A stretch of DNA of 33,501 nt from Devosia equisanguinis (GTDB lineage Bacteria > Pseudomonadota > Alphaproteobacteria > Rhizobiales > Hyphomicrobiaceae), in assembly GCA_945889015.1 (NCBI GenBank), contig CAMDBL010000019.1, forward strand, positions 1 through 33,501, in the 5' to 3' direction. Positions 33,204 through 33,501 of the stretch are shown piece after piece. Under the pieces are notes generated by a model, which worked only from the letters and a program-made list of their open reading frames with translations, was not told the DNA's origin and searched no databases. The position numbers and the translations under genes were made by a program. Within the stretch, counting starts at the first letter, position 1. Each line of letters begins with the position of its first letter.

Positions 33204-33501
33204 ATGGCCAGGAAACAAGCACGCGGGCTCTCGGCATTTCATGCCGACGACGACATATCTCGATGCCCGTTCGGCTCGGCCCGGTGCCTTCCTGGTCCAG
33301 AGCGTTTGGTCGCCCTCGGGTTTCGCTACTGGATGCGGGGACGCATCGAAGGCAGCGTGACCCATTGGGAGCGGGCGTGGAACCTCTATTCAGGACTGCT
33401 GGGTGTCGCCGATGCTCAAGTCGCGGTTGGCCGCTTGTCGCGGTGGGTCGGCGCCATCAGCGACTCTTGCGCGCGAAATATCGAGGTCTCCTCCGAGGAA
33501 T
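33204..33501 (+). CDS. Hypothetical protein, truncated by the window end
   Basis: A frame opens at ATG 33204 (GAGGA about 11 bases upstream) and stays open for 99 codons to the last base. The visible part begins MARKQARGLSAFHADDD. Two cysteines follow in the motif CPFGSARC, then an aromatic, basic stretch (ALGFRYWMRG, HWERAWNLYSGLLG) that looks helical, and a further Cys in ISDSCARN. No signal peptide or membrane segment is visible. The family is not recognised. It starts 50 bp after the iron-binding protein and may share its transcript, so the cysteines could relate to iron, but that is only a guess. Confidence 0.6.
   Translation, partial: MARKQARGLSAFHADDDISRCPFGSARCLPGPERLVALGFRYWMRGRIEGSVTHWERAWNLYSGLLGVADAQVAVGRLSRWVGAISDSCARNIEVSSEE

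Overview
The window reads as chromosomal DNA of a GC-rich alphaproteobacterium, most likely in Hyphomicrobiales (Rhizobiales). The clues are codon use, HemP next to hmuTUV, a Bradyrhizobium-like layout of heme receptor, exbBD-tonB and hmuTUV, an NspC polyamine enzyme and an Rrf2-type iron-locus regulator. The genus cannot be fixed by eye. No rRNA, tRNA, insertion sequence, phage gene or CRISPR array was seen.

Region 1 (1-5.5 kb) is mostly housekeeping: the tail of a DUF962/Mpo1-like membrane protein, a pyridoxamine-phosphate-oxidase-fold stress protein, NAD-dependent DNA ligase LigA, carboxynorspermidine decarboxylase NspC, and a small exported protein that looks C2-like.

Region 2 (5.5-16.5 kb) is catabolic. 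A ModE-type DNA-binding protein diverges from a malate/lactate-dehydrogenase-like oxidoreductase. A leftward operon (SDR, HyuA, HyuB, SDR) starts from a clear sigma-70 promoter at 12813-12841. It is divergent from a rightward set: GntR/FCD regulator, acyl-CoA dehydrogenase, CaiB-type CoA transferase and cupin. Together these suggest an inducible pathway that uses an amide, lactam or hydantoin-like (or carboxylated) compound and feeds a CoA-thioester oxidation. The substrate is unknown.

Region 3 (16.5-33.5 kb) is an iron and heme acquisition island. The leftward arm runs heme receptor (HmuR-like), IsdG-type heme monooxygenase, HutX, ExbB, ExbD, TonB, then a 413-bp gap, a 771-residue RTX protein, a T1SS ABC exporter (PrtD-like) and a membrane fusion protein (HlyD-like). 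The rightward arm is hemP, hmuT, hmuU, hmuV, an Rrf2 regulator lacking the usual cluster cysteines, a ferric-iron binding protein (FutA/FbpA-like) and a truncated unknown gene. Heme would cross the outer membrane through the receptor powered by TonB-ExbBD, be bound by HmuT, enter through HmuUV, and be handled by HutX and degraded by the monooxygenase.

The most interesting point is that a complete inner-membrane type I secretion pair and its probable RTX cargo sit on the same strand, directly downstream of the TonB-heme genes. The cargo has three internal copies of a roughly 73-residue beta module and a perfect 10-bp-stem hairpin before its exporter. Whether the exported protein has a role in iron or heme capture is an open inference.
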